Shown here: in pieces, positions 9,291 through 17,510 of the stretch
Numbering within the stretch: position 1 is the first letter of the stretch
Layout of the letters: each line of letters starts with the position of its first letter
DNA from: G963678255 sp963678255
Lineage (GTDB): Bacteria > Cloacimonadota > Cloacimonadia > Cloacimonadales > WRIO01
Length of the DNA stretch: 64,000 bases
Assembly (NCBI GenBank): GCA_963678255.2
Contig: CAXXTW010000002.1
Location: 930,001 to 994,000, forward strand
Reading direction: 5' to 3'
The notes under the pieces: model-generated
Told to the model about the DNA's origin: nothing
Databases searched by the model: none
The model's input: only the letters and a program-made list of their open reading frames with translations
Position numbers and translations under genes: made by a program

Positions 9291-9690
9291 AATTTAGGTT
9301 CAACCCCTAAAGGGGTTAGGTTGTGTGTCGGCAATATTACCATGGTTAAAACCATGGCCTACCAATATTCAACCCCTAATGGGGTTGATATTAAGTCTTG
9401 TTCTGGAAGAACAATGTTAACGACAGTATAAAAGTGCAAACTGGAAGTTTGCACAACAATCATATCGCATCTCTGATGCTAATCATGTTTCAACCAGTTC
9501 CAGAGGAACAGAATGCTGGAAGAACAACATCTTAGCTCCATAGGAGCTCATATCAGGCTGTTGCCTGTTTGGTAAAAATGAAACACCTTGTTTTGAGATT
9601 GTCCTTTTAAAAAATTGACATCTATTGGAGAAGATAATGGTAGTGCTGACGCACTACAGATAATGGCAAATCGGAGATTTGCAGATAAAA
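9291..9690. repeat. Cluster of short hairpin modules (REP-like), copy 1
   Basis: This gene-free stretch is a string of small palindromes with different stems. Examples are AACCCC/GGGGTT (9302-9317 and 9371-9386), CCATGGTT/AACCATGG (9340-9357), TTGTTCT-gga-AGAACAA (9398-9414), GTGCAAACT-gga-AGTTTGCAC (9434-9454), GCATC-tct-GATGC (9467-9479), GTTCC-aga-GGAAC (9497-9509), AGCTCC-ata-GGAGCT (9534-9548), GTAGTGC-tgac-GCACTAC (9640-9657) and GCAAATC-gga-GATTTGC (9666-9682). A truncated copy of the 206-bp repeat lies at about 9547-9636. Block 9291-9387 recurs at 11586-11682 with one mismatch. No open frame of coding character is seen. Confidence 0.85.
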
Positions 9691-11429
9691 GCTCATATCA
9701 GGCTGTTGCCTGTTTGGTAAAAGTGAAACACCTTGTTTTGAGATTGTCCTTTTAAAAAATTGACATCTATTGGAGAAGATATGGATATTTCTTTGAGATA
9801 GTATTGTTCATTACTTTTGTCTTGATACCTGGATATTTAATATATTTTATGGATTAATTAATTAAAATAGACAAATACACAAGGTGTTTCATAGGAGCTC
9901 ATATCAGGCTGTCGCCTGTTTGGTAAAAATGAAACACCTTGTTTTGAGATTGTCCTTTTAAAAAATTGACATCTATTGGAGAAGATATGGATATTTCTTT
10001 GAGATAGTATTGTTCATTTCTTTTGTCTTGATACCTGGATATTTAATATATTTTATGGATTAATTAATTAAAATAGACAAATACACAAGGTGTTTCATAG
10101 GAGCTCATATCAGGCTGTCGCCTGTTTGGTAAAAATGAAACACCTTGTTTTGAGATTGTCCTTTTAAAAAATTGACATCTATTGGAGAAGATATGGATAT
10201 TTCTTTGAGATAGTATTGTTCATTTCTTTTGTCTTGATACCTGGATATTTAATATATTTTATGGATTAATTAATTAAAATAGACAAATACACAAGGTGTT
10301 TCATAGGAGATAAGAGATAATCATCATCGTTGGAGGATATCTTTAGGATGGCATATGTTGAATAAAGTCTTTTCATTTCTTTGAGATGGTATTGTTCATT
10401 TCTTTTGTCTTGATACAAAATAAACGAACCAAAGAAAAAATCAAGCCCGGAAAAAATCTACTATCTCCAGTCACTCTCAGGGGCTCCACCATAAACTCGC
10501 TCTTCGAGCTCAAACATATGGCTGTTCGCACCCCTTCGAGTTTCCTTGCGACTTAACGTCATTTTTTCATGGGCATTGTCTCATTGATACCTGGATATTT
10601 AATATATTTTATGGATTGATTAATTAATTAAAATAGACAAATACACAAGGTGTTTCATAGGAGCTCATATCAGGCTGTTGCCTGTTTGGTAAAAATGAAA
10701 CACCTTGTTTTGAGATTGTCCTTTTAAAAAATTGACATCTATTGGAGAAGATATGGATATTTCTTTGAGATAGTATTGTTCATTACTTTTGTCTTGATAC
10801 CTGGATATTTAATATATTTTATGGATTAATTAATTAAAATAGACAAATACACAAGGTGTTTCATAGGAGCTCATATCAGGCTGTTGCCTGTTTGGTAAAA
10901 ATGAAACACCTTGTTTTGAGATTGTCCTTTTAAAAAATTGACATCTATTGGAGAAGATATGGATATTTCTTTGAGATAGTATTGTTCATTACTTTTGTCT
11001 TGATACCTGGATATTTAATATATTTTATGGATTAATTAATTAAAATAGACAAATACACAAGGTGTTTCATAGGAGATAAGAGATAATCATCATCGTTGGA
11101 GGATATCTTTAGGATGGCATATGTTGAATAAAGTCTTTTCATTTCTTTGAGATGGTATTGTTCATTTCTTTTGTCTTGATACAAAATAAACGAACCAAAG
11201 AAAAAATCAAGCCCGGAAAAAATCTACTATCTCCAGTCACTCTCAGGGGCTCCACCATAAACTCGCTCTTCGAGCTCAAACATATGGCTGTTCGCACCCC
11301 TTCGAGTTTCCTTGCGACTTAACGTCATTTTTTCATGGGCATTGTCTCATTGATACCTAGATATTTAATATATTTTATGGATTGATTAATTAATTAAAAT
11401 AGACAAATACACAAGGTGTTTCATAGGAG
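9691..11429. repeat. Tandem array of 206-bp and 354-bp repeat units (array 1)
   Basis: Units join at CATAGGAG (9890, 10096, 10302, 10656, 10862, 11068, 11422). Spacings are 206, 206, 354, 206, 206 and 354, so units of 206 (S) and 354 (L') alternate in a higher-order pattern. Each S unit has a 36-base linker with the hairpin CAGGC-tgtt-GCCTG, then a 170-bp core bounded by the inverted repeats ATGAAACACCTTGT and ACAAGGTGTTTCAT (for example 9929-9942 and 10085-10098). L' units lack the left inverted repeat and carry 174 extra bases between two copies of TTGATAC (10410-10416, 10584-10590). No transposase is encoded, so a MITE-like nature is inferred. Confidence 0.85.
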
Positions 11430-11585
11430 CGACACAATAAACCACGCTATGATAATTTAATATCATTAGTTAATTCTCTGACAGTTTAAGAATAAACAAT
11501 AGATAAACTGAAAAGAAGATAATGTCAATACATTTATCATAATTGTTATTATCCGAGAGATAATATTGTACATAATATTTCCGTA

Positions 11586-12075
11586 AATTTAGGTTCAACC
11601 CCTAAAGGGGTTAGGTTGTGTGTGGGCAATATTACCATGGTTAAAACCATGGCCTACCAATATTCAACCCCTAATGGGGTTGTAATTAAATCTCGATCTG
11701 GAATGGCAGGATATTGTTGTTATTAGCAAAGCAATTAATGAGATGTCTATCAGCAAAGTGTTATGCTCTGAGTCAGAGGACACATATCGCATCTCTGATG
11801 CTGGTATGGTAGGCATCCCCTATCCCCAACTGGGTTATACACATATTGCATCTCTGATGCAAATCAGATCCAGAGGATAGATATCTGATTAATACTGGGT
11901 GTAAGCCCTTTGACAGTGGTACTAAAACCACAGGAACTCCAGAGGAGTGTTACAACAAACCAAGAGATTAGCCCTAAGAGAGAAAGAAATTCGTCTGTAC
12001 ACATCTTGTTTGCATAGTATAAAGTGCAAACTGGAAGTTTGCACAACAATCATATTGCATCTCTGATGCAAATCA
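11586..12075. repeat. Cluster of short hairpin modules, copy 2
   Basis: The 97-bp block 11586-11682 repeats 9291-9387 with one substitution. Further modules are CTCTG-agt-CAGAG (near 11767), two copies of GCATC-tct-GATGC (the second extended to TTGCATC/GATGCAA), ATCC-aga-GGAT, ACTCC-aga-GGAGT, and at 12016-12075 a near copy of 9425-9486. A 61-codon minus-strand frame across 11864-12049 is only a reading of these modules and is not called a gene. The bases 11430-11585 ahead of the cluster show nothing recognisable. Confidence 0.8.
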
Positions 12076-12147
12076 TATCCAGATTTTTTAAAACTTTACT
12101 TGCTTTAATCAATAGATTATTTAAACTATCTTATAAATGGAGGAATT

Positions 12148-13058
12148 ATGAAAAGAATGATTGTTATTGGAATCATTAGTATATTTATTTATACCTACTC
12201 ATGGTCCGCAGGAGTTATGTTAAAAACAAATGAAATAGATGAAGCATCTGGAATTGTAGCAGGTAGAGTGAACAAAGATTTCTTATATACTCATAATGAT
12301 TCAGGAGGAAAACCTATTGTTTATATATTAAATAAGCAGGGTGAAAAAATTGGTGAGTTGTTATTAAAGGGTATAAAAAACAGAGATTGGGAGGAAATAG
12401 CCATCGGTAAAGGTCCTGATGATCATTTCACATATCTTTATGTAGGAGAGATTGGGAGGAAATAGCCATCGGTAAAGGTCCTGATGATCATTTCACATAT
12501 CTTTATGTAGGAGAGATTGGAGATAACAAAGCCGTTTATCCGTCTTTATCGATTTATCGTTTTAAGGAAAAACAATATGAAGGGCGTAATATTCGAGATA
12601 CAATCGAAGTCATTGATAAAATTGAATATAAATATGAAGATGGTGCAAGAGATGCAGAAGCATTTTTTGTAGATCCCAAAACCAAGGATATCATCATCAT
12701 CAGTAAAAGAGAAGAAGAAGTTGGTGTATATAAACTGGCTTATCCTCAAAAAACAAAAGAGATGAATCTTGCTAAAAAGATTGGAAAACTTCCATTAAAA
12801 TGGGTAACAGCTTCTGATATTTCGGCAGATGGCAATAAAATCCTTGTGAAAACCTATATGAGTATTTTCTTGTGGGAAAGACAAGGCAGTGAAGATATTA
12901 GTAAAACCTTCCAGAGACAAGGCAAAGCTTTGGATTATGAATTAGAACCTCAAGGAGAAGCCGTTTGTTGGGATAATGAATCAAAAGGATATTTTACATT
13001 AAGCGAAAAAAGCGGAGATAGTCCTCAAATCTTTTATTATTATCCATTTAGTGAATAG
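12148..13058 (+). pseudogene. Secreted propeller-like protein, frameshifted by a 65-bp tandem duplication
   Basis: Translation starts at ATG 12148 (GGAGG 4 bases upstream) with a signal peptide (residues 1-21) and runs 105 codons before a stop. Codons in another frame then continue to 13058. Removing one of two identical 65-bp copies (12382-12446 and 12447-12511) joins both parts into one 281-residue frame through EEIAIGKGP, LYVGEIGDNKA, DGARDAEAFFVD and GEAVCWDNES. Motifs ASGIVAGR, THNDSGG, NRDWEEIA and GDARDAEA-like repeats belong to a conserved secreted family with a beta-propeller look and no known reaction. The lesion looks very recent because the copies and the downstream frame are intact. 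An assembly or sequencing artefact is possible. Confidence 0.85.
12382..12511. repeat. Perfect 2 x 65-bp direct tandem repeat
   Basis: Copies 12382-12446 and 12447-12511 are identical and the length is not a multiple of three. A third start of the unit, AGAGATTGG, lies at 12512-12520, so the original gene had two 9-base AGAGATTGG sites 65 bases apart. Slippage or recombination between them would give this duplication and could also remove it. Confidence 0.95.
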
Positions 13059-13126
13059 AAAGAGACATATCATAAAACAGCTTGACTATTTCCAAACAAT
13101 ATTAATAAATGTTTATTGGGGGCTAT

Positions 13127-13882
13127 ATGAAAGATGTGAATGAACTTTTTGAGAGTTGTGCAATAGAAGACATTGTTAGCGGTTATACTTTGGATGAGAG
13201 TGGAAAAGACTTTGTCTGCTTAATTTGTGGAAAAAGATATAATATTGAAGAAGTTTTTTCTTATGAAGGGCATTTATACATAGCAGAAAAGATGATAAAA
13301 AACCATATGCAAACTGAGCATAAAGGAATATTACCTTATCTGTTAAGTTTAGACAAAAAAATATCAGGTGTCAGTGAGCAACAAAGCAAGATCTTAACCA
13401 TGATTTCACAGGGTTATTCTGACAATGACATTGCCAAAGAAGTAGGAGAAATCAGCTCTTCAACGATCAGAAACCATCGGTTTATCTTGAGAGAAAAAGT
13501 AAGACAATCCAGAGTATTCTTAGCAATAATGGATATTGTAGAGAAATCAATCAAGGATAACAAGAAGTTTATTAACATTCACCGTACTGCCAAGAACATT
13601 GATGAACGTTATAGCGTTACTGAAGAAGAAAATTCAGAACTTATTGGAAAATATATGAATGCACAGGGTCAAATCATTAATTTTCCTAGAAAAGAGAAAA
13701 TCAGACTGGTGTTACTAAGGAAGATAGTTAAACTATTTGAACCTGGTAAAAAATATAATGAAAAAGAAGTGAATCAAATATTGATAAAAGTGTATAGTGA
13801 TTATGTGATTGTTCGAAGATTGCTCATTGATTATGCCTTTTTGGACAGAACTCCAGATGGGCGCGAATATTGGGTAAAATAA
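13127..13882 (+). CDS. DUF2087-type transcriptional regulator with LuxR-like helix-turn-helix
   Basis: The 251-residue product starts at ATG 13127 (GGGGG 4 bases upstream); an ATG six codons earlier has no ribosome site. The N-terminal part has a possible zinc site (CLICGKRY, then H and EH near residue 65). Residues about 80-125 form a LuxR/FixJ-like helix-turn-helix (SEQQSKILTMISQGYSDNDIAKEV, SSSTIRNHRF). The C-terminal 70 residues match DUF2087 (FPRKEKIRLVLLRKIVKLF, EKEVNQIL, RRLLIDYAFLDR, YWVK). It is likely a DNA-binding regulator; no target is visible, and both neighbours are broken genes. Confidence 0.8.
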   Translation: MKDVNELFESCAIEDIVSGYTLDESGKDFVCLICGKRYNIEEVFSYEGHLYIAEKMIKNHMQTEHKGILPYLLSLDKKISGVSEQQSKILTMISQGYSDNDIAKEVGEISSSTIRNHRFILREKVRQSRVFLAIMDIVEKSIKDNKKFINIHRTAKNIDERYSVTEEENSELIGKYMNAQGQIINFPRKEKIRLVLLRKIVKLFEPGKKYNEKEVNQILIKVYSDYVIVRRLLIDYAFLDRTPDGREYWVK

Positions 13883-14461
13883 TAGAAACTTGATTATTGG
13901 TTAACTAGCTAGCCAAAAGGGGCGGATAAAAGAGAATCATTTAATTCTTTTCGATCCAGAAGAAGTTTTATTTCAACATAGTAATCAATAATAACTGATT
14001 GGATAACCGCATTTAAACGATTGAAATTTTTAACTTTAGGAAGGAAATTCATTCGAATATAATCTGCTATAGAGATAGAGGCAAAATTTTTTATAAAATC
14101 ATAAGGTGTAAAAGATTTTTTCTCGGAGATATGATAGAAAGACTCAATTTTATGGATTATTTTGAGAAAAATAGAATATCCAGAGATAAATTTTCGTCTT
14201 ATATGCTGATATTCAACTTTATATTGATCAGCATATAGTTTTAATTCTTTTTTAAATCTTAACCCATCTTTACCATTCAAACAAAGATTTTAAACTTTTT
14301 TTTCATTAATCCTTCAAAACAAGTTAATTGATAGCAGTTAACTAAAGCGTAAAACGCCTCAATAAGCAACGATCTCTGTCTTAGACGACTTTATGTTCAG
14401 AATAATGAAAAAAATATAGCAAGAAAAGTCAAATGTAGTGCCCCAAATACAAATATAATAC

Positions 14462-14490
14462 TTGACAAATAATCAGCAAAAATATAATTT
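14462..14490 (+). promoter_or_regulatory. Transposase promoter candidate
   Basis: TTGACA (14462-14467) is followed by TATAAT (14483-14488, spacing 15) or TAATTT (14485-14490, spacing 17). It lies just ahead of the transposase ATG at 14500. No clear ribosome site follows, so the mRNA may be near leaderless. Confidence 0.5.
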
Positions 14491-14499
14491 GATTACATT

Positions 14500-16320
14500 A
14501 TGTATATAAGAGATTTAAAAAAAGGTAATAAGATTATTTTTAGACTCGTAGAGTCATACAGAGGACCAAATGGACCAAGGCAGAGGACAGTTTTAACTTT
14601 TAATGAATTAACTTTGCCTAAAGAACAATGGAAAGAATTAGCTAATATTGTTGAAATGCTCCTTGCAGGTCAAACTTTCATCAATAACAATACGAGTATC
14701 ATTGATCAAGCTGAGTCTATTGTAAAGCTTATCAAAAGAAAAAAGATTTTAAAAGCAGATAATCAATATGATAAAGTAGAACTACCTGACAAAGATATTC
14801 AAAATGTGGATATAAACAGTCTAAAACATACAGAAGTCCGTTCAATTGGAGCAGAACACGTGGCTCTGTCTGTATATAAGGAATTAGAAATAGATAAGGT
14901 ACTTAAAGAAAATGGATTTTCAGAGCACCAAAGAGAAGTTGCAGCTTTATCAATAATCGGAAGACTTGTTTATCCTGAAAGTGAGAAGTCAACAAGAGAA
15001 TGGGCAATTAACAAATCAGGACTGGACTCCTTATTAAATACTTCATTTTCAAAATTATCAAATAACTCACTTTACCGAATAACAGATAAACTCTATTCAT
15101 TAAAAGAAACCCTAGAAAGTCATTTGATTGAAAAAGAGCGTAGTCTATTAAATTTAAAAGAGAAATTAGTTTTATTTGATTTAACCAATACGTATTTTGA
15201 AGGTAATTGTTCATCAATACCAGGCGCAAAATTTGGTTTATCAAAAGAGAAAAGAAAAGATTGTCGATTATTGACATTAGGCTTTATCATAGATGAGAAT
15301 GGTTTTCCAAAAACATGCAAAGTAATGGAAGGAAACCAAAGTGAGCCATCTTCTTTAGTTGATATGATTAAGCAACTGGAAGAAGCAAGTAATGAAAAAG
15401 ACCGTTTGTTTAAAGATAAAATAGTCGTAATTGATGCAGGAATATCTTCAGAATCTAATTTAAAATACTTGTCTGATCAAGGCTATCATTACATCTGTGT
15501 TGCGAAAAATAAACCTTTCAGTTGTGAAGAAATTAACCAGTTAGAAGCTTCAGATATTTTTTCAACCCAAGACAAAGAGATTAAGGCAACCATTCTAAAA
15601 AAAGAGGATGAGACATATTTATACTGTGTGAGTCCAATGAAAAAAGTAAAAGAGCAATCAATGCTTGAAAGTTTTACAAAAAAATATATTCGTGATTTAG
15701 AATTATTGAAAGAATCCCTGGCAAAGAAAAAAACGGTTAAATCGTATGATAAAATATTAGAAAAATTGGGCAGATTAAAAGAAAAACACAAATCGATCTC
15801 GAGATTTATTGTAGTGGATATTGAACAAGAAGATAATCTTGTTCAAAGTATATCATGGGAAAACACATATTCTGATCAAAAGGACTTTTCTTATAACGGT
15901 TCCTATTTTCTAAGAACCAATCTGAATAATTTTAATGAACAGGAATTATGGAATATCTACTCAACACTAACAAACATAGAATATTCATTCAGATGCCTTA
16001 AAAGTGAGTTAGCATTTAGACCTGTTTATCACAAAATACAGGTAAGGGCGGAGAGTCATTTATTTATAGCAGTATTAGCCTATCATATTTTGAATGTTAT
16101 CAGAACCAAATTAAAGGCTCATGACATAAATTTTTCATGGAATAAAACCAGAGAACTGTTATCAACACATAACCTTATTACAACAGAGATGAAAACAGAA
16201 GATTCAAAAATAATAACTATTGTTCAGCCTTCAGATGCAAATGAGATACAAAAAAGAATATATAAGGCTTTAAACATCAAAATCAACCCAATAAATAGAA
16301 AGATAATTAAGTTGCCGTAG
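14500..16320 (+). CDS. IS1634-family DDE transposase
   Basis: The 606-residue protein fits the IS1634 branch of the IS4 superfamily. The N-terminus MYIRDLKKGNK with RGPNGPRQRTVL matches that family. First catalytic Asp is in LVLFDLTNTYFEG (near residue 225), second in KIVVIDAGISS (near 312), and the Glu is in NIEYSFRCLKSEL (near 495), followed by the typical VRAESHLFIAVLAYHIL. All three acidic residues and the full length are present, so the element is probably active or only recently silent. The start has no good Shine-Dalgarno sequence. Confidence 0.93.
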   Translation: MYIRDLKKGNKIIFRLVESYRGPNGPRQRTVLTFNELTLPKEQWKELANIVEMLLAGQTFINNNTSIIDQAESIVKLIKRKKILKADNQYDKVELPDKDIQNVDINSLKHTEVRSIGAEHVALSVYKELEIDKVLKENGFSEHQREVAALSIIGRLVYPESEKSTREWAINKSGLDSLLNTSFSKLSNNSLYRITDKLYSLKETLESHLIEKERSLLNLKEKLVLFDLTNTYFEGNCSSIPGAKFGLSKEKRKDCRLLTLGFIIDENGFPKTCKVMEGNQSEPSSLVDMIKQLEEASNEKDRLFKDKIVVIDAGISSESNLKYLSDQGYHYICVAKNKPFSCEEINQLEASDIFSTQDKEIKATILKKEDETYLYCVSPMKKVKEQSMLESFTKKYIRDLELLKESLAKKKTVKSYDKILEKLGRLKEKHKSISRFIVVDIEQEDNLVQSISWENTYSDQKDFSYNGSYFLRTNLNNFNEQELWNIYSTLTNIEYSFRCLKSELAFRPVYHKIQVRAESHLFIAVLAYHILNVIRTKLKAHDINFSWNKTRELLSTHNLITTEMKTEDSKIITIVQPSDANEIQKRIYKALNIKINPINRKIIKLP

Positions 16321-16579
16321 TGCCCCGCACTTTTAATTATGTATATTTTACAATGACTTACGATAAATTATGGTAAAGATGGGTTAAGGGAAGAGATTTC
16401 CAAATTTGTAAAGATATGTTTTGCATGGACTTAATCTTCATATGTTGTGGCATTTCCGGGACAGAGTAATAACTTCTAGTAAAGCAAAACATGCCTTCAT
16501 CGTGATAACAATAGACGACATTGTCTCGTTTTCCACCTTTTGGATAAAGCGTTGAGCCCTGTTTGAAAAAAACTCGCAT

Positions 16580-17051
16580 CTCTTTTCCTTATATTTATCA
16601 GGATTAAAACAACATTACCTATATAATATAACTCCAAAATCAGAAAAAGTGACACTATTTTTAAATTTTTTTAATTTTGTTACGGTATCAACTAAAATTG
16701 ACTAATGTCCAAGGAATGAATAGGCTATAGCTTAGTTACACCTTATCATTCTATTAGAATTCAAGAGAAATCATGTTAGTTTTCTATCAAATTATTAATA
16801 TAGAGCAGAATTTTGAATTATTTTCATGAGAAACTAAGAATTTGCCGCACATTTCAGATTATCTTATAATATAAAATACATTATTTTACTTAATTAAATG
16901 AACTATATAAAACCAGATATAAATATGTTTTAAGTCCATTAAATGCTTAAGCTGATTTTCAGTAAATCATTATAAATCAAGAAAGTCCTTGACTAATGGG
17001 TTAAGCATATTTTCTTTACAGGAGAATAAAAATCTGGAATCGGAGATGATT
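16580..17051. other. Gene-free stretch ahead of the PTS-IIA operon
   Basis: About 470 AT-rich bases with no coding signal on either strand, no repeat shared with the arrays and no convincing terminator. It should hold the promoters of the interrupted minus-strand gene and of the PTS-IIA operon, but I could not fix a clear -35/-10 pair. Confidence 0.5.
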
Positions 17052-17510
17052 ATGAATGAGGAAATTGAGGTTTCATCCTTTATAAGCGAAGAGACGATAG
17101 TGGTTGTAGATGCCATTACCAAAGAAGCAGCTTTTGAATTAATGTTTGAAAAAATGAGTAAAAATGATAATATTGGAGATCCAAAAGAATTTAAAGAATG
17201 GATAATAAAAAGAGAGAAAATTAACAGTACTTCCATCGGCAACGGAATAGCCATACCTCACACCAGACTATCCTCGATTAAGGATTTTGTTATTGGTCTT
17301 TTAATATGCAAAGAGGGTATAGATTATAAAGATGGCAATGATAAAGTGAAATTATTATTCATGATTGCAGCCTCTGACAAACAGGATAAAAACTATATTA
17401 AGCTTTTATCACGATTGATGTTAAGACTCAAAGACCAGAAATTAATCCATCAAATCTTATCTTTTAACACCTCTGAAGAAGTGTACAATATTATCAAGAA
17501 AGCAGATTAA
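17052..17510 (+). CDS. PTS EIIA domain protein (PtsN/fructose type)
   Basis: This 152-residue single-domain protein is a phosphotransferase IIA module. The phospho-accepting His is in GNGIAIPHTRL, preceded by KREKINSTSIGNG as in PtsN. The start ATG 17052 is chosen because GGAG (17042-17045) lies 6 bases ahead; longer in-frame starts lack a site. Its stop overlaps the start of the antiporter gene (TAATG). No EIIB or EIIC is present, so it is a regulatory IIA, most likely controlling the adjacent transporter as PtsN controls K+ systems. Confidence 0.88.
   Translation: MNEEIEVSSFISEETIVVVDAITKEAAFELMFEKMSKNDNIGDPKEFKEWIIKREKINSTSIGNGIAIPHTRLSSIKDFVIGLLICKEGIDYKDGNDKVKLLFMIAASDKQDKNYIKLLSRLMLRLKDQKLIHQILSFNTSEEVYNIIKKAD

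Larger units (their letters stand above)
14263..16383 (+). mobile_element. IS1634-like insertion sequence with 14-bp inverted repeats and TTAA target duplication
   Basis: The ends are CCCATCTTTACCAT (14263-14276) and its reverse complement ATGGTAAAGATGGG (16370-16383). Both are flanked by TTAA (14259-14262 and 16384-16387), giving an element of 2121 bp. The boundaries are confirmed independently because excision to a single TTAA restores an open frame in the host gene. It holds one transposase gene. The 10-mer GTAGTGCCCC appears at 14435 and again at 16317, and AGTGC-ccc-GCACT (16319-16331) after the stop may act as a hairpin. Confidence 0.92.
13909..16579 (-). pseudogene. Conserved 181-residue protein gene split by an IS1634-like element
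   Basis: The N-terminal part runs from ATG 16579 (AAGGA upstream) to the element at 16383, and the C-terminal part runs from 14262 to the stop at 13909. Dropping the element (14263-16383) and one TTAA copy joins the halves in frame as QIWKSLPLRFKKELKLYADQ and gives 181 residues. The N-terminal part has PKGGKRDNVVYCYHDEGMF, the C-terminal part IRRKFISGYSIFLKIIH. I do not recognise a biochemical function. Both halves keep open frames, so the disruption is recent. Apparent starts and stops of the separate halves at the element edges are by-products. Confidence 0.85.

Noticed and set aside
9691..11429. CRISPR array
   Set aside because: Repeat units are 206 or 354 bp and nearly identical throughout, without short repeats separated by unique spacers, and no cas genes are present.
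11864..12049. Minus-strand frame of 61 codons
   Set aside because: It only reads through short palindromic repeat modules, has no ribosome site, and similar modules lie on both sides.
13909..14280. Independent 123-residue gene starting at TTG 14280
   Set aside because: The first codons are insertion-sequence end; the frame is the C-terminal half of the interrupted 181-residue gene.
15008..15320. Minus-strand frames inside the transposase gene
   Set aside because: They are shadows of a complete, motif-bearing transposase in the other strand.
14435..16326. GTAGTGCCCC repeats taken as ends of the insertion sequence
   Set aside because: They are in direct orientation and inside the element; the true ends are the CCCATCTTTACCAT inverted repeats next to TTAA.
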